DNA of 54,090 bases from Tannerellaceae bacterium (GCA_021201295.1 JAJQFE010000044.1:1-54090), one strand, 5' to 3'; positions 1 through 9,835 are shown, counted from the stretch's first letter. Translations and numbers: made by a program. The notes: generated by a model from the sequence alone, not told the origin.

Positions 1-539
1 AAACATTCATATGATGTTCAATAAATCAACGGACAGTATGCGGATAATCATTTAAAGTAATCCGTACCCGCTGGGGATATGGAACATTCCAGCACACCCG
101 GACGAAATTTTATAACTGGGGAACATTAGGAACCCAGTTCAATACAGGAAAAATAACTACCGAATTTGACTATTATACGGGAATTCGTAATATGGATTAC
201 GGATATATGGTAAATGATGATGAGTTAGGAGTCAGATATGTACAGGATCAATCCATCTCTTTAAATGTAGAATATAACGGAGGCAAATGGCGGCCTTTTA
301 TTAAAGGGATATGGGATAAACGATATGATAAAAATATGCACAGTACCGCCTATCGTTCGTTAGGGATTCAGGCAGTAGTAGAATATTATCCTTTTACCAA
401 TCCTCGCACCAAAGATCTACGTTTTCATCTGGCATATGCTTATAAAAATACAGACTTCCGGGGACATTTTGAAGAGTTGACAAATACAGATACTCATTAT
501 ATCATTGCAGGTACCCGATGGTTCTTTAAAGCGAAATGA
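1..539 (+). pseudogene. Outer-membrane porin-like beta-barrel, C-terminal part, broken
   Basis: Only the 3' end is in the window; the start lies to the left. The readable C-terminal 160 or so residues alternate aromatic and polar residues as in beta-strands and end in GTRWFFKAK, a barrel-closing strand with an aromatic near the end. This suggests an outer-membrane porin, possibly of the phosphate-selective O/P type, but the family is not certain. Two lesions are visible. Frame 1 meets TAA at 22-24, between DVQ and INGQYADNH. A single base is then missing in the TTTAAA stretch near 51-56, after which the frame continues cleanly to the stop at 537-539. An ATG at 192 could open a short ORF but falls inside the barrel and is not a likely start. 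A strong hairpin follows the stop. Confidence 0.6.
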
Positions 540-560
540 TTTAACCGTCTATATATCCTC

Positions 561-626
561 AAGCGTCATATAACCTGTTCACAGGTTTATATGGCGCTTC
601 CCTGTTAAGAGCTTTGCCTTAACAGG
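561..626. terminator. Two tandem hairpins between convergent genes
   Basis: The first hairpin pairs 561-577 with 582-599 around a TTCA loop. The arms match except for one G-U pair and one base missing from an A run in the left arm. The second pairs CCTGTTAAG (601-609) with CTTAACAGG (618-626) around an 8-base loop. They lie between the stop of the porin-like gene and the stop of the convergent regulator at 649, so a bidirectional terminator is likely. Confidence 0.7.
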
Positions 627-648
627 CGCCTTATAAATCAACCGGAAA

Positions 649-1619
649 TTATAACTGCTCAATGATTTCTTTCTGTCTCTTAAAAAAATCATGCCGCTGC
701 TTTTCTGCGCTTTGAGTAATTAATACGGAGAATTTTTTCAAAGACTGAACCCAGGCTTTCACGCTATTAAAAACATTTTCGTCTGCCGAAGAGATTGTAT
801 TTAACTCATAGACTTTGATAAAACTGATTTTTTAGATGGGCTATCCATATATAAATAAGAAGTATTAAACTGAATATTAGAGATATATAATTGAATATCT
901 ATCCCGGCATTATATTTTCCTGTGGCAGAACTGATCTCTATATCATTTATAAATTGAAATAACTCTTTTTTAATCTTACGAATCTCTTCTTCCGGTATCA
1001 GATCAATCTCTATAAAATAGGAAATATCATTCACTAAAGATTCAACTACATTTTTATCCCAAATGATACTGATATGCTGATGCGCATTTAATACATGCAG
1101 AAACTCCTTTTGCTTTTCTATTAATTTTTTAGGTAACAGTATTCTGTCATAGAATATTTTCTCCTGGTTATTATAGATCATATTTCTATGGTATAACCAT
1201 TTAAAGAGATGAAATTTCAGCAGGTGTTCATATTTCATATAAAAGAGTAGTGAGATCCTGTTAGAGGCATCCCACACTTCATGATATTCGTCCGGATTAA
1301 TTTTCCGGAAAGTATGGATATATTGGTCTATAGTGGAACAATACATTTCTACAGGATTAGAAAAATGGGAAAGGTTAAGGTCAAACAGGGTTCTTTCTGT
1401 AACATACAGACCTAATAGTTTATCTAAAGAAATATCAAATTTCTTTGATATGATAAAAACTTCTGAAAATGTAAAAGGAACTTCTCCCTGGAAACGACGA
1501 TAAATCGCTTCTTTGCCAATAGAAAGAATATCCATTAAGACATTCGCTACATTTGTTTCTTTTGGAACTTTTTCTCTGACAGCTGTAAGTAATAAAGAAT
1601 TTAACTCTTTAGGCGTCAT
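649..1619 (-). pseudogene. Bacteroidales-type transcriptional regulator, frameshifted near C-terminus
   Basis: The N-terminal 65 residues look like a degenerate helix-turn-helix (NVLMDILSIGKEAIYRRFQG, then VPFTFSEVFIISKKFDISLDKLLG). A long helical region without a recognisable sensor domain follows. This matches a class of large Bacteroidales regulators with an N-terminal HTH; the ligand is unknown. The clean frame stops at 801-803. Adding one A to the six-A run (T run 828-833 on the plus strand) continues it as KVYELNTISSADENVF to a stop at 649-651, giving about 323 residues. The lesion is therefore one base lost from an A7 run. Translation starts at ATG 1617-1619. No neighbour indicates its target. 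Confidence 0.65.
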
Positions 1620-2113
1620 TATATAATACTTTTTTCTTTCTATAAATTATTGATAAATCTGGGGATTACTACCCTTAGCCATAAACTCTTTTATAACAAT
1701 TAATTGATAGATTGAGTTTGTGGTTTATACCTAATTATAGAGCATATACATTCTGTCATCACCAGAAAAGAGGTATGAAAATAAAAAAGAGTTTTTTTCC
1801 AGTATTATAGAACTTCAGTTATGTAAATCTTACTGGGATTATCTATATATAATTAATAATTAGAATGTATATATACCTTTTATTAACTACTGACAAAAGT
1901 ATAGATAGAAAAACAAAAACAAGTTTCGTATTATACATTTATTGAGCTGCCTTTTTTCTTTTTTTTGCATATCAAGGGCATGGTTGTTTCTGATAAAAAA
2001 ACAACCTGCATGTATTTAGCCGTCATGTTCTTTTATAGAAACAAAACAGTTCTTTTTCCCATTCACCGGGTAGGATATATCCGATAGGAAAGTCCGGAAT
2101 AATCTCCAACGAT
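1620..2113. other. AT-rich intergenic region, no gene seen
   Basis: No ORF with a recognisable product is present on either strand. A hairpin GGTTGTTT (1982-1989) with AAACAACC (1999-2006) lies downstream of the minus-strand gene ending at 2114 and may end its transcript. The rest, including several long T and A runs around 1950-1970, shows no structure I can name. Confidence 0.5.
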
Positions 2114-2644
2114 TTATTCTTCCATAGTATAAGGAGAAGGAACTGGAATACCTTCTTTTATAAATTCATCATACACAATCGTAGGATGGTCATCCTTATG
2201 GAATGTTTTACTATGCTCTTTGGAATAAATTTCATTACGGCTTTGTTTTACTTTCAGGTTTACAAAGCTATAATTACGCAGCATCTCTTTCTTATTTCCC
2301 AGAATAGAACTATCCAGCACGTTTGTATCCAGAATGTTTTTCACAGGCGTTAATGTAGGAAGTAATTTCTGTTCTAATAATCCCCGGTAAGCACCTATAT
2401 ATTCACACCATACACTATGTGCCTGATTAAATATACGGTACGTATAATTAGACCAGGCTATTTTAATGTGAATTTCATTTTCCCAGATTTCGATAGTAGC
2501 TTTAGAGTCATACATTAGGTCCTTAATCACGACTCTCTTCAGACCACATTGTTCTTCATTTACGGTTGATTGCCACTTGTTAGATGTTAGGATTTCTGTA
2601 ATGATCTCAGGCAACCGTTCCTTAATCTCAAATTGTATTCTCAT
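2114..2644 (-). CDS. Hypothetical protein, 176 aa
   Basis: I do not recognise this protein. It begins MRIQFEIKERLPEIITEIL and has mixed alpha/beta character with many aromatic and charged residues. It has no signal peptide, no membrane segment and no cysteine cluster, so it is probably cytoplasmic. The middle (KATIEIWENEIHIKIAW) reads as two beta-strands. The end, HPTIVYDEFIKEGIP, is polar. The ORF is complete from ATG 2642-2644 to TAA, with no close upstream partner on its strand; serB is transcribed divergently. It could be a small orphan of mobile origin, but nothing in the sequence proves that. Confidence 0.6.
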   Translation of the reverse strand: MRIQFEIKERLPEIITEILTSNKWQSTVNEEQCGLKRVVIKDLMYDSKATIEIWENEIHIKIAWSNYTYRIFNQAHSVWCEYIGAYRGLLEQKLLPTLTPVKNILDTNVLDSSILGNKKEMLRNYSFVNLKVKQSRNEIYSKEHSKTFHKDDHPTIVYDEFIKEGIPVPSPYTMEE

Positions 2645-2774
2645 GATGATTTGCCTGCCAGTTAGGACTTATTAAGGATACCAGGTTCTAAAATTCGTTT
2701 AAGTTCTCTATACATAAAACAAATCTCCCTTAAAATTGTTCACATAAATGCTCGTTTTTTGTATTTAACTTCTT

Positions 2775-2782
2775 TACCTTTG
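2775..2782 (+). promoter_or_regulatory. Promoter -7 box for serB
   Basis: TACCTTTG fits the Bacteroidetes -7 consensus TAnnTTTG, 22 bases before the ATG at 2804. An upstream in-frame ATG at 2759 would lie before this box, so 2804 is the likely start. Confidence 0.6.
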
Positions 2783-2803
2783 TCTCTACATAAACACAAA
2801 CAT

Positions 2804-4039
2804 ATGGAACAACAAGAGGAAATTATTCTTATTAATATCAGTGGAACAGACCGGCCGGGTGTAACGGCTGCTCTTACTGAAATATTAGCAAAAAACAATG
2901 CGGTTATCCTTGACATTGGCCAGGCTGATATTCATAATAATCTTTCCCTGGGAATTCTATTTCAAAGTACGGAAGGTAACTCAGGTGATATTCTGAAAGA
3001 ATTATTATTTAAAAGCTACGAGTTGGACGTAAATATCCGCTTTAATCCTATTACGGAAGAAGCCTACTCGGAATGGGTCAATATGCAGGGTAAAAACCGT
3101 TATATCATCACTATTGTTGCCCGTAGACTCACAGCCAAACAAATTGCCGGTATTTCCAAAATCATCTCAGAACAGGGGATGAATATAGATGACATTAAAC
3201 GTCTTACCGGACGTATTCCTTTAGATGAAACAGCCCGGACACCGAAAGCCAGTGTGGAATTTTCCGTACGTGGCACACCTAAAAATAAAGAAGAAATGCA
3301 GAAAGCATTTCTTAATCTATCTGCTGAACTGGAGATGGACATATCCTTCCAGGAAGAAAGTATGTATCGCCGTATGCGACGCCTGATCTGTTTTGATATG
3401 GATTCCACTCTTATCAAAACAGAAGTAATTGATGAATTAGCCATACGTGCCGGGGTTGGAGACCAGGTCAAAGCGATCACTGAAGCCGCTATGCGTGGAG
3501 AAATTGACTTTAATGAAAGTTTCCGTCAGCGTTGTGCCCTATTGAAAGGATTAGATGTCTCTGTCATGCAGGAAATTGCTGAAAATCTTCCTATTACCGA
3601 AGGGGTAGACCGTCTGATGGCTGTCCTTAAAAAAGTTGGGTTTAAAATTGCTATTCTATCCGGTGGATTCATGTATTTTGGTAACTACCTGAAAAAGAAA
3701 TATGGCATTGACTATGTGTATGCCAACGAACTGGAAAAAGTCGACGGAAAGCTTACCGGAAACTATGTGGGAGAGATTGTAGATGGGAAACGAAAAGCCG
3801 AATTATTACGACTGATTGCTCAGGTAGAAAATGTGGATATTCGTCAGACTGTTGCTGTAGGAGATGGTGCAAATGATCTTCCTATGATTAGTACGGCAGG
3901 ATTAGGAATTGCTTTTCATGCCAAACCGAAAGTAAAAGAGAATGCCAAACAATCCATTTCCACGATTGGACTGGATGGTATTTTATATTTCCTGGGTTAT
4001 AAAGACTCTTACATTGATGAAGATATTGAAAATGATTAA
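2804..4039 (+). CDS. serB: Phosphoserine phosphatase with two ACT domains
   Basis: The enzyme hydrolyses O-phosphoserine to serine, the last step of serine synthesis, in the cytoplasm. The 411-residue protein starts MEQQEEIILINISGTDRPG, a typical ACT-domain opening. A second ACT domain covers roughly residues 85-170. The C-terminal half is a HAD phosphatase: motif I CFDMDSTLI (nucleophile and acid Asp), a serine in LSGGF (motif II), then a lysine and GDGANDLPM (motif IV). The length fits the long, ACT-containing SerB form of Bacteroidetes. I chose the start after the -7 box at 2775-2782; a longer reading from 2759 would begin in the promoter. The ACT domains suggest amino-acid feedback. A small Dabb gene follows 28 bases later and may be cotranscribed. 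No lesion is seen. Confidence 0.93.
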   Translation: MEQQEEIILINISGTDRPGVTAALTEILAKNNAVILDIGQADIHNNLSLGILFQSTEGNSGDILKELLFKSYELDVNIRFNPITEEAYSEWVNMQGKNRYIITIVARRLTAKQIAGISKIISEQGMNIDDIKRLTGRIPLDETARTPKASVEFSVRGTPKNKEEMQKAFLNLSAELEMDISFQEESMYRRMRRLICFDMDSTLIKTEVIDELAIRAGVGDQVKAITEAAMRGEIDFNESFRQRCALLKGLDVSVMQEIAENLPITEGVDRLMAVLKKVGFKIAILSGGFMYFGNYLKKKYGIDYVYANELEKVDGKLTGNYVGEIVDGKRKAELLRLIAQVENVDIRQTVAVGDGANDLPMISTAGLGIAFHAKPKVKENAKQSISTIGLDGILYFLGYKDSYIDEDIEND

Positions 4040-4067
4040 TTACAATTAAATATAAAACAGAAAATAG

Positions 4068-4370
4068 ATGGTTAAACATGTGGTAATGTTCAAACTGATT
4101 GATTTTCCTACTCCTAAAGAAAAACAGGAAAAATTAGTGGAAATCAAAACTAAATTAGAAGCCTTGATTGATAAAATCGATATATTACGGAAAATCACTG
4201 TAGATTTTAATATCAATCCCGCTGAAACCTGGGATTTTATTCTGATCACTGAATTAGCTACTTTAGAAGATATAAATATATATTCCAACTATCCGGAACA
4301 TGTAGAGGTTGCTAAACATGTAATCGGTCCTGTCAAAGCAGATCGTGCATGTGTAGATTATCAATTCTAA
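4068..4370 (+). CDS. Dabb family protein (stress-responsive alpha/beta barrel)
   Basis: This 100-residue protein begins MVKHVVMFKLID, the hallmark of the Dabb ferredoxin-like family, and ends with a strand near HVIGPVKADRACVDYQF. Dabb proteins form dimeric barrels; most bacterial members have no assigned reaction. The alternating pattern of strand (HVVMFKL), helix (KEKQEKLVEIKTKLEALI) and strand (WDFILITELA) fits the fold. No signal peptide is present, so it is cytoplasmic. It sits 28 bases after serB and 16 bases before a broken C_GCAxxG gene on the same strand, so the three may form one transcript. The substrate cannot be told from sequence. Confidence 0.8.
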   Translation: MVKHVVMFKLIDFPTPKEKQEKLVEIKTKLEALIDKIDILRKITVDFNINPAETWDFILITELATLEDINIYSNYPEHVEVAKHVIGPVKADRACVDYQF

Positions 4371-4386
4371 TGGCTTTACTTTCCTT

Positions 4387-4872
4387 ATGGACAAATTAAA
4401 TGTAGAGGAACGCGTTTTACAGGCTGTAAAGAATTTTGAGTCAGGATACAATTGTTCCCAATCCGTTTTTTGACCTATGCAGATCTATTCGGCTTAGAGC
4501 CTTCTTTAGCGAACAAATTATCTGTTTCCTTTGGTGGAGGAGTAAGTCGCATGCGGGAGATCTGCGGGGCAGTCTCGGGTATGGCTATGATAGTAGGACT
4601 TTATTATCCGGAATCAGTGGCTGAAGATTTGGAAATCAGAACAAAAGTATACCGAACAGTACAAAAAAATGGCTGAAGCATTTAAGGAAAAACATCAAAG
4701 TATTGTTTGCGGCCAACTTCTTACAAAAACTGAAGCCGATAAAAAAGATCCCATTCCTTCTGTAAGAACAACTGAATATTATGCCCAACGACCCTGTAGT
4801 AAATATGTGGCCGAAGCAGCTTTTATTATAGGAAACTTTCTTAAGGAAGAAGCCTCCACATTAAGCCAATAA
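4387..4872 (+). pseudogene. C_GCAxxG_C_C family redox protein, two frameshifts
   Basis: Read through two corrections, this is a protein of about 161 residues: MDKLNVEERVLQAVKNFESG, YNCSQSVF, then LTYADLFGLEPS, RMREICGAVSGMAM, IVCGQLL and RPCSKYVAEAAF. The spaced cysteines (NCSQ, ICGAVSG, VCGQLL, PCSKYV) are those of the C_GCAxxG_C_C family, thought to be redox active but of unknown substrate. The first lesion is one T missing from the run at 4466-4471. The second is an extra C at 4652-4653, after which YEQYKKMAEAF restores the frame. Its stop overlaps by 12 bases the stop of the convergent mgtC gene. The two lesions are of opposite sign, so a single slip cannot repair both. Confidence 0.75.
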
Positions 4873-5580
4873 TTTGATCTGGGAAACATATCCTTCCTTG
4901 CGAATCTCATCAAATAAATGCGTATAGGAGGATTGCGATTTTACATTTACTTTCAAAGTAATAACAGAGGTATTCATATTATAGTCATTTTCATAGGAGA
5001 AGCTGATGATATAGATACCTTTTTCCCGTAGTATGTTCCTTAGAGAATTAATATCCGGAGAAGCAGTCCGGCAGGAAATAGTAAGGATTTTATTGACTCC
5101 ATTCAGGAATAATCGCTTTTCCAGTTCTTCCAGAGATATTAAAACAAAAAGCGTCAGAGCTGTCGCGATAATAGAGGGCAAATACATACCGGCACCCACG
5201 CCCAAACCGATCACAGCCATTACCCATATACAGGCGGCTGTAGTAAGGCCATGTATACTTCCGTGGCTTTGTATAATAGCACCTGCTCCTAAAAAACCGA
5301 TCCCAGTCAGTACCTGAGCGGCAATACGTCCGGGGTCGCCATTCAAAAAGTCCGGATATATCTAAGGGATCCAGATAGAGACCAGCATAGCACCGGTCGA
5401 ACCCATACAAATTAAGGTAAATGTCCACATGCCTGCATCGCGGCGTCTTAATTGCCGCTCTGCTCCGACTATCATTCCTAAAACCAGACTGATAAACAAT
5501 CGTATGGTGGCTGTAGAAGCCGTTATTTCCTTACTTTGTAAGAGGTCAATAAGCGTACCCCATAGAGTCATTTCTATCAT
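4861..5580 (-). pseudogene. MgtC/SapB family membrane protein, internal stop
   Basis: The N-terminal part has membrane segments and the MgtC signature GMIVGAERQ, then MWTFTLICMGSTGAMLVSIW. TAG at 5362-5364 interrupts it between WIP and IYPDFLNGDPGRIAAQ. Past the stop the same frame continues with GIGFLGAGAII and further membrane helices, then a soluble C-terminal ACT-like tail, to a stop at 4861-4863. The full length of about 238 residues is normal for the family. MgtC proteins are inner-membrane proteins linked to magnesium limitation and to control of ATP synthase and virulence in other bacteria; the role here is unknown. A CAG-to-TAG change would explain the stop. The terminator of pyrD lies upstream, so this gene needs its own promoter, which I could not identify. 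Confidence 0.75.
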
Positions 5581-5702
5581 GTAATCATTTTGTTAGTTAT
5601 ATACTAAACAATTCTGTCAATGAAAAGTTACCCTCTATAAATATACATTTTTTTTGACTATTAATTGTATCTCTGATTACTTTTTACAGACGAAAATTAA
5701 AA

Positions 5703-5744
5703 ATCCCGGAGATAGAAGCAGGATAACTATTCTATTTCCGGGAT
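5703..5744 (-). terminator. Rho-independent terminator of pyrK-pyrD
   Basis: Arms 5703-5717 and 5730-5744 form a 15-pair stem with one G-U pair. On the minus strand the stem is followed by a T-rich stretch (TTTTTAATTTT). It lies 26 bases past the pyrD stop. Confidence 0.85.
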
Positions 5745-5769
5745 AATATATAGAAATAAGAAAAAACCT

Positions 5770-6678
5770 TTATAAAAGTGCTCCTGTTAGTTCATGCACT
5801 GAACTAAAGCCATTTCTGTCACAATACTCATTTAATCCATCAATAATCTTTACAGAAGCAGTCGGGTCAATAAAATTATACGTACCCACCTGGATGGCAG
5901 TAGCACCTGCCAGCATAAATTCAACAGCATCCCTCCAATCAGAAATCCCTCCTAATCCGATAATAGGGATCTTCACGGCTTTATAGGTCTGCCAAACCAT
6001 ACGTAAAGCAATAGGTTTAACGGCAGGACCGGAAAGTCCCCCTGTTATTGTAGATAAAACAGGCTTTCTGGACTCGGCATGAATAGCCATACCCAGTAAG
6101 GTATTAATCAAAGAAACACTGTCTGCACCTTCAGCTTCAACCGCTCTGGCGATCTCTGAAATATCAGTTACATTCGGGGAAAGTTTTACAATAAGTACTT
6201 TTGGATAAACCTTTCTTACTGCTCTGACCACTTCGGCTGCACCATGACAGGTTACACCAAAAGCCATACCTCCTTCTTTCACATTTGGACAGGAAATATT
6301 TAATTCAATTGCAGGTATTTTATCCAATTGAGCTATTTTTTCAGCACATTCCACATACGATTCAATCGAAGATCCACTTACATTGACAATCATATGTGTA
6401 TTATACCCTTTGATTTCCGGATAAATCTTTTCTACAAAATAATCAGCACCTTTATTCTGTAAACCTACTGCATTTAGCATGCCGGAAGGAGTCTCAGCAA
6501 GCCGGGGATAATTATTTCCTTCCCTGGGTTCCGCAGTAGTTCCTTTTACAAAAATTCCTCCTAATCGTTCAATATTTATAAAGTCAGTATATTCGGTCCC
6601 ATACCCAAATGTACCGGAAGCTGTCATCACTGGGTTTTTAAGTTCCAGATTACCAATAGTTACTTTTAATTCAGCCAT
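5770..6678 (-). CDS. pyrD: Dihydroorotate dehydrogenase B, catalytic subunit
   Basis: This oxidises dihydroorotate to orotate in pyrimidine synthesis, with FMN bound in a TIM barrel. The 302 residues start [20 protein letters not shown]-binding ASGTFGYG and the catalytic cysteine in [13 protein letters not shown] mark it as a class 1B enzyme, which uses cysteine where class 2 uses serine. The barrel closes with [11 protein letters not shown] and [12 protein letters not shown], which bind the FMN phosphate. It overlaps the 3' end of pyrK by 13 bases, which implies translational coupling and a PyrD2-PyrK2 complex passing electrons to NAD+. A clear terminator follows. No lesion is seen. Confidence 0.95.
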   Translation of the reverse strand: MAELKVTIGNLELKNPVMTASGTFGYGTEYTDFINIERLGGIFVKGTTAEPREGNNYPRLAETPSGMLNAVGLQNKGADYFVEKIYPEIKGYNTHMIVNVSGSSIESYVECAEKIAQLDKIPAIELNISCPNVKEGGMAFGVTCHGAAEVVRAVRKVYPKVLIVKLSPNVTDISEIARAVEAEGADSVSLINTLLGMAIHAESRKPVLSTITGGLSGPAVKPIALRMVWQTYKAVKIPIIGLGGISDWRDAVEFMLAGATAIQVGTYNFIDPTASVKIIDGLNEYCDRNGFSSVHELTGALL

Positions 6679-7448
6679 GTCAGTTTATTGATATTAAATA
6701 CGGGTCCTTCAGTACATACACACACATTCCCTTGGTCTGTTTTTTCCACACAACACAAACAGGCTCCAATTCCACAAGCCATGGTATTTTCCAGGGAAAC
6801 TTCACAATCAATAGCCTGAGCAGTCGCATATCGTGCTATAGCCACCATCATAGGTTTAGGGCCGCAGGTATAGATTTTATTAAACCGGATTTCTCTTAAT
6901 ACAGAATGATCCGTTACATATCCCTGTTCTCCCATAGAACCATCCTCAGTAGTAATGTAGACGGTACCGGTTTTTCCAAACTCATCCAGTTGCACTAAAT
7001 CCTCTGCAGAACGGACCCCTAAAAGAAAATTAGGTTCAATGCCGGTCTCTTTTAATTTAGTACCCAGATATAACATGGGGGCTATCCCCACACCACCACC
7101 AATTAATAATACAGGCTGTTGGGATCCATTTATTTCCGGCATACTAAAACTATTTCCCAGCGGCAACATAATATTCATATAATCACCAGGACGGGATTTA
7201 GCCAGTTGCCGGGTTCCATCTCCGATTAATTGAATTAATAGCCAAAGCTCATTCTTTTTTCTGTCTACATAATGGATAGAAATAGGGCGGCGGAGAAATG
7301 TTTTAGCAGAACCTTCCACCAGGATATTCACGAATTGTCCAGGAAGCATGTCCGGCAAATCTTCCTCAATGGTCAGTTTTAAAAGGCAATAGTTAGTATG
7401 AAGCCGGAGATTTTCCGTGACCTTCATAGTTAATACATACTTTTTCAT
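6666..7448 (-). CDS. pyrK: Dihydroorotate dehydrogenase B, electron-transfer subunit
   Basis: This 260-residue iron-sulfur flavoprotein passes electrons from PyrD to NAD+. A ferredoxin-reductase FAD domain carries [10 protein letters not shown]. The NAD-binding domain shows [14 protein letters not shown] and [10 protein letters not shown] [2Fe-2S] cluster near the C-terminus is held by the cysteines of [12 protein letters not shown] and the later [11 protein letters not shown] chose ATG 7446-7448 ([14 protein letters not shown]). The longer ORF from 7481 would start inside the -7 box at 7471-7478. The gene overlaps pyrD by 13 bases and forms the two-gene operon with it. Confidence 0.93.
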   Translation of the reverse strand: MKKYVLTMKVTENLRLHTNYCLLKLTIEEDLPDMLPGQFVNILVEGSAKTFLRRPISIHYVDRKKNELWLLIQLIGDGTRQLAKSRPGDYMNIMLPLGNSFSMPEINGSQQPVLLIGGGVGIAPMLYLGTKLKETGIEPNFLLGVRSAEDLVQLDEFGKTGTVYITTEDGSMGEQGYVTDHSVLREIRFNKIYTCGPKPMMVAIARYATAQAIDCEVSLENTMACGIGACLCCVEKTDQGNVCVCTEGPVFNINKLTWLN

Positions 7449-7470
7449 ACAGGATTGCTCAATTTGAATG

Positions 7471-7478
7471 CAAAGATA
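7471..7478 (-). promoter_or_regulatory. Promoter -7 box for pyrK-pyrD
   Basis: TATCTTTG on the minus strand fits TAnnTTTG, 22 bases before the chosen start. It rules out the longer reading frame from 7481. Confidence 0.6.
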
Positions 7479-7511
7479 CATGAATAAGTTAGATATGACA
7501 CCTCTGAAGAA

Positions 7512-7961
7512 TCAGTCTTTCCTGCTTTTTTCCGGGATAAAGGTATCATAAGTATTGTCTGTGTAAAAAATCATTATTTTACTTACTTTCTTAGCAGGAC
7601 TTTCAACAGGTATAACTTTTTCAATAACAGGAGGTTTACTACTGTTTCCTGCTAGCTGAAGTCCATTTTCCCGGCGATTTTCAGCCAAACTCAGGACTCC
7701 GGGTGGATTTACAGGTGTATGATTGAATAAATCGGGTTCCATATAGGCTTCCTCTTTTCGCATATTCCCTTTGCCAAACAAAAGCCAGTCAGAGTCTATA
7801 TAAGTAAACTTTTCAAGGATCTTTAATAAAACATCCAGGCTCGGATTATTTCTTCCTGAAATAATATGAGACATAGCAGACCTTTGAATACCGATTGATT
7901 CGGCAAATTTTGAAGGAGTAAGCCCTTCCTGTTCCATAACTTTTAATATGCGATCCTTCAT
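7512..7961 (-). CDS. XRE/Cro-type DNA-binding regulator
   Basis: This 149-residue protein begins with a Cro/C1 helix-turn-helix: LTPSKFAESIGIQRSAMSHI, then SGRNNPSLDVLLKILEKF (residues 10-50), followed by DWLLFGKGNM. The next 60 residues are proline- and serine-rich. A short C-terminal piece, KIMIFYTDNTYDTFIP, looks like a beta-hairpin. It is a cytoplasmic repressor or activator of unknown target. The start at 7959-7961 lies downstream of a -7 box; a longer frame to 8036 would overlap that box. The long AT-rich region upstream holds repeated words that could be its operators. It is 30 bases upstream of the region of the pyrK long frame but has a separate promoter from pyrK. Confidence 0.85.
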   Translation of the reverse strand: MKDRILKVMEQEGLTPSKFAESIGIQRSAMSHIISGRNNPSLDVLLKILEKFTYIDSDWLLFGKGNMRKEEAYMEPDLFNHTPVNPPGVLSLAENRRENGLQLAGNSSKPPVIEKVIPVESPAKKVSKIMIFYTDNTYDTFIPEKSRKD

Positions 7962-8033
7962 TATATAGAAATAAGAGTTATTATGCCATTTTGTCTGTCT
8001 ACAAATTTTAGAGTAAACAGGAAAAAATCGATA

Positions 8034-8041
8034 CAAATATA
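8034..8041 (-). promoter_or_regulatory. Promoter -7 box for the XRE regulator
   Basis: TATATTTG on the minus strand fits TAnnTTTG, 72 bases before the ATG at 7961. It overlaps the first codons of the longer alternative frame. Confidence 0.5.
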
Positions 8042-8089
8042 AACTATTGTTTTCATTTGTACAATTTATATTTATAAACTACAACAAAC

Positions 8090-8483
8090 ACAAAAGTAAA
8101 CTTAATTTACATTTTATAGTTATACAAAAGTAAACCCGCTTACAAATCCGGCTTATTCACAAAGAAGAATTTCTTTAAATAAACTCTATATTTAACTGTT
8201 ATATAGACTATTAAAATCTTAAAAATAGTCACATTTAATAATATATTCACAATTGTTAGCTTAATTCCAATTGTAAATTAACCTAATAATTTAATATTTT
8301 AGATTAAACAATTGATTTTTAAGTTTAAACAGGTAAAAAAGTATTTATATAGGATAGATAGGTGATTTTTATAAATTGGTTACAGATATATATGTAACAC
8401 AATTCAGCTGCTTATTTATATTATACAGATGTTACTATATTTATCCTTCAAGTAAACACAAATGTAATTAGAAACAAATGTAA
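8090..8483. repeat. Repeated operator-like words in a 760-bp AT-rich gap
   Basis: The gap 8042-8796 holds no recognisable gene. ACAAAAGTAAAC occurs exactly at 8090-8101 and 8124-8135. ACAAATGTAA occurs exactly at 8458-8467 and 8474-8483. Partial inverted copies (TTACATTT, TACATTT) lie nearby, near 8107 and 8491. The first pair is near the promoter of the XRE regulator, so autoregulatory sites are possible. The function is inferred, and AT-rich sequence makes such words easier to find by chance. Confidence 0.4.
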
Positions 8484-8796
8484 CCGTTCTACATTTATAA
8501 ACAATTAAATAATCGATGGAAAAGGAATAGAAATTAGGCTGTCAAAATGGCTTTATTCCTATCTACTTAAAGTAATCCAGTGCCCTTAAAGTAGAATCAA
8601 TAGATTTTTTGTGCACAATTTGTACACAATCTGTGGAATATTACATTCTCAGAGAGTAAAAAAAGATCTAATGGACTGAAAAATAAAGAGATATATAGTT
8701 ATTTTCCGTTTACAGATTGAATCAGAATAGGAAAACAGAGACCGAATAGGGCAAAAAAAGATTCTTTTAAGAAGAAATCTGTTTTTTATTTCTTAT

Positions 8797-9822
8797 TTAA
8801 TGAAGTATCCTATATACTAATTCTTTCAGCAGATCCGAATCAGTATCCGAGACATTCTCTACCCCTTTTGATTTGGCATCCGTAGTTCGGATGGCAGAAA
8901 TAATATTAAAAACCTTCATCGCAGAATAATTCCGTAGTCCCACCGTATAGTCTTTCAACTGAAAATTACTTCTTAAACCCAATGCATTCATTAAGCCAGT
9001 TTCCGAACGGTCTTTCGTATAATGGCAAATCAGCAGATTTGAGAAATAGTTAAATAATACAGGAAGAGTAGCCTGTATAGGATTATTTTTAGGGTTCTTT
9101 TCAAAATACCGGATGATCTGGTTGCATTTCAGGACATCTTTGGTCGCAATCGCTTTTATCAGCTCAAAATTATTGTATTCTTTACTAATTCCAATATTCT
9201 GTTCTACCAGGTCCGGTGTAATGCGTTTTAAGGCGTTTTCCGGCATGATTATTGCCAGTTTTTCCAATTCCTTAGCTAAACGGTTTAAATCGTTCCCAAG
9301 GAAATCAGAAAGCATCTGAGCGGCTTTAGGATCAATACTTACCTGGCGTTCCTGCAATAAAGAAGTAATAAAAGCCGTCATTTTATAATCCGGAACCTTC
9401 TTTGACTCAAACAAAACCCCGGTTTTTCCCGTAGCAGCTGCTAACGTTTTACGGCGATCCAGATGCTTATATTTATAATTAATAACTAGAACAGTCGAAG
9501 CCAACGGATTCTTAACATAATGAGTAAGGAGTTCAATATCCCGTACTAACTGCGCCTCACGAACTACGACCAATTGATATTCCGCCATCATGGGAAATCT
9601 TCGGGCAGCATTCATAATAGAAGCAGCATCTGTATCCGATCCATATAGAATGAGCTGATTGAAGTCTTTTTCCGCCTCATCCAACACCACATGTTTCAGT
9701 AACAGATCCGTAATGCGGTCTATAAAATAAGGCTCCTCTCCCATCAAAATATATACCGGATGGAACTTCCGGGTTACAATATTCCGGCAAATTCCCTCAA
9801 ATGTATGTTCCTGCTTAGCCAT
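8797..9822 (-). CDS. holA: DNA polymerase III subunit delta
   Basis: HolA is the delta subunit of the clamp loader and opens the beta clamp. The 341-residue protein begins MAKQEHTFEGICRNIVTRKF and has HPVYILMGEEPYFIDRI, the usual opening of the N-terminal AAA+-like domain, which lacks a true Walker motif. KVPDYKMTAFITSLL, DFLGNDLNRLAKELEKLAI and LIKAIATKDV are typical of domains II and III. The C-terminal collar region ends LLKELVYRILH. The start is ATG 9820-9822. It follows the corrected 3' end of amn by 13 bases, so the two are probably cotranscribed. No lesion is seen, as expected for an essential gene. Confidence 0.92.
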   Translation of the reverse strand: MAKQEHTFEGICRNIVTRKFHPVYILMGEEPYFIDRITDLLLKHVVLDEAEKDFNQLILYGSDTDAASIMNAARRFPMMAEYQLVVVREAQLVRDIELLTHYVKNPLASTVLVINYKYKHLDRRKTLAAATGKTGVLFESKKVPDYKMTAFITSLLQERQVSIDPKAAQMLSDFLGNDLNRLAKELEKLAIIMPENALKRITPDLVEQNIGISKEYNNFELIKAIATKDVLKCNQIIRYFEKNPKNNPIQATLPVLFNYFSNLLICHYTKDRSETGLMNALGLRSNFQLKDYTVGLRNYSAMKVFNIISAIRTTDAKSKGVENVSDTDSDLLKELVYRILH

Positions 9823-9835
9823 TTTATAGAATCAT

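Noticed and set aside
2759-2803. Longer start for serB
   Set aside because: It would begin before the -7 box and adds residues not found in the family.
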